Shown here: piece by piece, positions 5,813 through 7,915 of the stretch
How the letters are laid out: the number at the start of each line of letters is the position of its first letter
How positions within the stretch are numbered: position 1 is the first letter of the stretch
Assembly (NCBI GenBank): GCA_934234005.1
Contig: CAKQHC010000072.1
Coordinates: 1 to 7,915, forward strand
Source of the DNA: an uncultured Methanomassiliicoccales archaeon
GTDB lineage: Archaea; Thermoplasmatota; Thermoplasmata; Methanomassiliicoccales; Methanomethylophilaceae
DNA length: 7,915 bases
Reading direction: 5' to 3'
The notes under the pieces: model-generated
Told to the model about the DNA's origin: nothing
Databases searched by the model: none
Seen by the model: only the letters and a program-made list of their open reading frames with translations
Made by a program: the position numbers and the translations under genes

Positions 5813-7915
5813 ATGTTTCAAATAGCATTCTATGGCAAAGGCGGTATAGGCAAATCCACTGTTTCCGCAAATGTTTCCGTTTCGTTGGCCGAATATGGGT
5901 ATAAGGTTATGCAGATAGGCTGCGATCCGAAGCACGATTCCACAAGGCTGCTTCTCGGAGGCAGGAGTCAAAGGACCGTTTTGGAATATGTCAGAGACGT
6001 TCGTATTCCTGACAGAAATCTCGATGATGTGGTCGAAAGGGGAACGTCCGGCGTGCTGTGTACGGAAGCGGGCGGTCCGGAACCCGGAATAGGATGTGCC
6101 GGGCGCGGCATCCTTACAACTTTCGATACGCTGAAAAAACTGGGTGCGGACACACTGAATTCGGATTTCAGAGTATACGACATTCTCGGAGACGTCGTGT
6201 GCGGAGGATTTGCGGTTCCGCTGAGGTCCGAATATGCCGATGCGGTCGTGTTGGTTACTTCCGGGGAGTTTATGGCGATGTATGCCGCCAACAACATAAT
6301 GAAAGGCATGCGGAACTTCGACACTGGAAAAAAGAGACTGCTGGGCATAGTATTGAATTCGAGAGGAGTTAAGGACGAAGAGAAAACAGTTTCCGCGTTT
6401 GCGGAGGCCGCGGGTACCAGGATTATAGCGGTCATACCGCGCGACGGTTTGTTTGCGGATGCCGAGTCCAAAGGCCATACCGTGAGGGAACTGTATCCGG
6501 ACAGTATGATTTCTAAAAGCATAAATTCGATTGCGGACGCGATAGTCGCAGCCGCCGCGGACGGCAGCGGTCTGACAGATCCCGATCCTTTGGACGACGG
6601 ACAGCTTGCCGATCTCGCTGCGGGAAGGCCCATACGTCCCCGCGGAGATATTGCAATCAAGCGATCGGATACCGTATGCTGCGGGTGCGGAGGAATACGC
6701 AAATCCATACGCGATTCCCGTCCGATGAATTCCTGCGCTGCATACGGCGCGATGTCCGCTTTCAGCAGAATCAATGACATTGCCGTGGTAATCCACGGTC
6801 CGCGCAGCTGCATGTATCTTATGGACACAACCCGCGCGAAAGCGGTGTTGGAACTGTATCGGCGCGGAATATACGATACAAAACCGGGACACAATCTGAG
6901 ATGCACTATGATGGACGACACAGCATCCATATTCGGCGGAACGCAGGATTTGGAGAAAACTTTGGAATCCGTTTCCGGAGAGGGATTTTCGGAGGTTGCC
7001 GTCATAACCACATGTATGCCCGGAATCATAGGCGACGACTGCAGGGGTGTAATCGACAGGCTGTCTGCCAGATTCCCAGATGTAAAATATCATCTTGTTC
7101 AGACTGACGGGGACATAGCGGGCGAATACAACGACGGATTCGACATGGCCTTGGAGGAGATTCTCGGAATGGTAGACATGACGGTTGAACCCGATCCGGG
7201 TTACGTCAACATAATCGGTTCTTCGTTTTTTGATTTATCCAACAAGAAACAAATCGAAGAAGTGGAGCGCATTCTGTCCCTGTTCGGATTGAAAGTCAAC
7301 TGCAGGTTCCTCGACGAATGCGATTCAAAAACGGTCCGTATGCTCCGCAGAGGAATCACGGATATTCCTGTATCGGATACCGCCAACTGCCGCAGTATGG
7401 TGAAAGCCGTGTCGTCGTTTTTGGGCAGGGAGCCGTTCGGATACCCCATACCGTTCGGAAAATACGAGCACATGGCATGGTTGGATGCGTTGGGAAACCT
7501 GACCGGAAGAACGGAAGATTCCGAACGCGAGAAAAAAGTGGCTATGGAGAAATATAACTCGTTCATGGCCGTACACCGCGGAAAATTCGAAGGGAAGAAA
7601 GTAATGGTCGTATGCGGTATGGCCCATAATATAGATTGGATAATAGACATTCTGACGGACCTGGGGGCAGATTTGGTACGTGCGGGATTCGTTACCGGCA
7701 GAAGGAAAAGACCGACGGCTCCCGTAAGCAGATACGGAAGCATCATTGTTGCGGATTACGGGGAGGAGGAATTCGAGAAAGATCTCCTGAGATTAAACCC
7801 CGATTTGCTGATCGGGGACCTTCCCAGGTTCTCGCACGGAAAATACCGTTTTGCCAGAATAACCAAGACAGGGTTCGGGGTCGATGCGTCGATATCGTTT
7901 GCCGTATATCTGGAG
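5813..7915 (+). CDS. NifH-NifD/K-like fusion: nitrogenase-like reductase, 3' end beyond window
   Basis: One open frame of 701 codons with no stop, cut by the window edge. Residues 1-245 form a complete NifH-type ATP-dependent iron protein: P-loop GKGGIGKST (8-16), GCDPKHDST (36-44), EAGGPEPGIGCAGRG (85-99) and YDILGDVVCGGFAVP (122-136). Cys95 and Cys130 are the expected ligands of the [4Fe-4S] cluster shared across a dimer. A Pro/Asp-rich linker (about 250-285) leads to CCGC (289-292), then a nitrogenase component 1 domain: C308 in NSCAAYGA, C333 in HGPRSC, the FGG motif (374-376) and C401 in TTCMPGIIGDD. These three cysteines match P-cluster-type positions. C526 (NCRSM) falls near the NifD cofactor cysteine, but no equivalent of the cofactor histidine is seen in the RITKTGFGVDAS region. 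It is thus probably an electron-bifurcated-free, ATP-driven reductase of another substrate. CfbC/CfbD (F430 synthesis) are relatives, but these are normally separate proteins. ATG 5813 gives the standard NifH N-terminus; a GTG at 5801 is less likely. Confidence 0.9.
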   Translation, partial: MFQIAFYGKGGIGKSTVSANVSVSLAEYGYKVMQIGCDPKHDSTRLLLGGRSQRTVLEYVRDVRIPDRNLDDVVERGTSGVLCTEAGGPEPGIGCAGRGILTTFDTLKKLGADTLNSDFRVYDILGDVVCGGFAVPLRSEYADAVVLVTSGEFMAMYAANNIMKGMRNFDTGKKRLLGIVLNSRGVKDEEKTVSAFAEAAGTRIIAVIPRDGLFADAESKGHTVRELYPDSMISKSINSIADAIVAAAADGSGLTDPDPLDDGQLADLAAGRPIRPRGDIAIKRSDTVCCGCGGIRKSIRDSRPMNSCAAYGAMSAFSRINDIAVVIHGPRSCMYLMDTTRAKAVLELYRRGIYDTKPGHNLRCTMMDDTASIFGGTQDLEKTLESVSGEGFSEVAVITTCMPGIIGDDCRGVIDRLSARFPDVKYHLVQTDGDIAGEYNDGFDMALEEILGMVDMTVEPDPGYVNIIGSSFFDLSNKKQIEEVERILSLFGLKVNCRFLDECDSKTVRMLRRGITDIPVSDTANCRSMVKAVSSFLGREPFGYPIPFGKYEHMAWLDALGNLTGRTEDSEREKKVAMEKYNSFMAVHRGKFEGKKVMVVCGMAHNIDWIIDILTDLGADLVRAGFVTGRRKRPTAPVSRYGSIIVADYGEEEFEKDLLRLNPDLLIGDLPRFSHGKYRFARITKTGFGVDASISFAVYLE

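Noticed and set aside
5732..7093. A 453-residue open frame on the minus strand, and a second one at 5968-7029
   Set aside because: Both lie opposite the NifH domain, whose plus-strand frame shows all family motifs. The antisense translations are rich in His, Tyr, Arg and Ser with no recognisable domain. They are codon-bias shadows.
5813..7915. True nitrogenase (N2 fixation)
   Set aside because: The cofactor histidine is not seen, the architecture is fused, and no nifE, nifN or nifB is visible in the window.
5813..7915. Naming the fusion cfbC-cfbD (F430 biosynthesis)
   Set aside because: It is a relative, but CfbC and CfbD are normally separate, and no sirohydrochlorin or F430 gene is adjacent. 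A specific name would overstate the evidence.

Overview
The window looks like chromosomal DNA from a strictly anaerobic, methanogen-like archaeon. A Methanomassiliicoccales relative is my best guess, but that is inference. Support comes from an archaeal-type tRNA-Asp behind a TATA box, mixed leaderless and Shine-Dalgarno starts, a minimal sufC-sufB pair without the rest of a bacterial SUF operon, an iron-sulfur flavoprotein with the CX2CX2CX7C motif, and a NifH/NifD-like protein. I see no transposon, CRISPR array or phage gene, and no intergenic gap reaches 300 bases.

Layout. (1) 1-54, minus: the 5' part of tRNA-Asp(GTC), cut by the window edge. (2) About 175-573, plus: a small VOC-fold protein. 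(3) 600-2545, minus: sufC then sufB, overlapping by 25 bases, forming the Fe-S cluster assembly scaffold and its ATPase. (4) 2704-3285, plus: a flavodoxin-fold iron-sulfur flavoprotein, divergent from sufC. (5) 5715 down to 3308, minus: a likely three-gene operon encoding a membrane-anchored exported protein, a multi-span membrane protein coupled to it by an ATGA overlap, and a cysteine-rich cytoplasmic protein. None of these three is recognised. (6) 5813 to the window end, plus: one uninterrupted reading frame joining a complete NifH-type iron protein to a NifD/NifK-type catalytic domain that runs off the edge.

Both convergent gene pairs meet at a compact hairpin that probably ends transcription from both sides: C(UUCG)G when read on the minus strand at 575-590, and a GUAA loop on the plus strand at 3287-3304.

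Several genes fit an iron-sulfur theme: SufBC makes clusters, while the flavoprotein, the NifH-NifD fusion and perhaps the cysteine-rich protein would use them. The most interesting item is the fusion. It keeps the Fe-protein cluster ligands and P-cluster-like cysteines, has an extra CCxC motif at the domain junction, and appears to lack the histidine that holds the nitrogenase cofactor. It is therefore probably a single-chain reductase for a substrate other than N2, not a nitrogenase.
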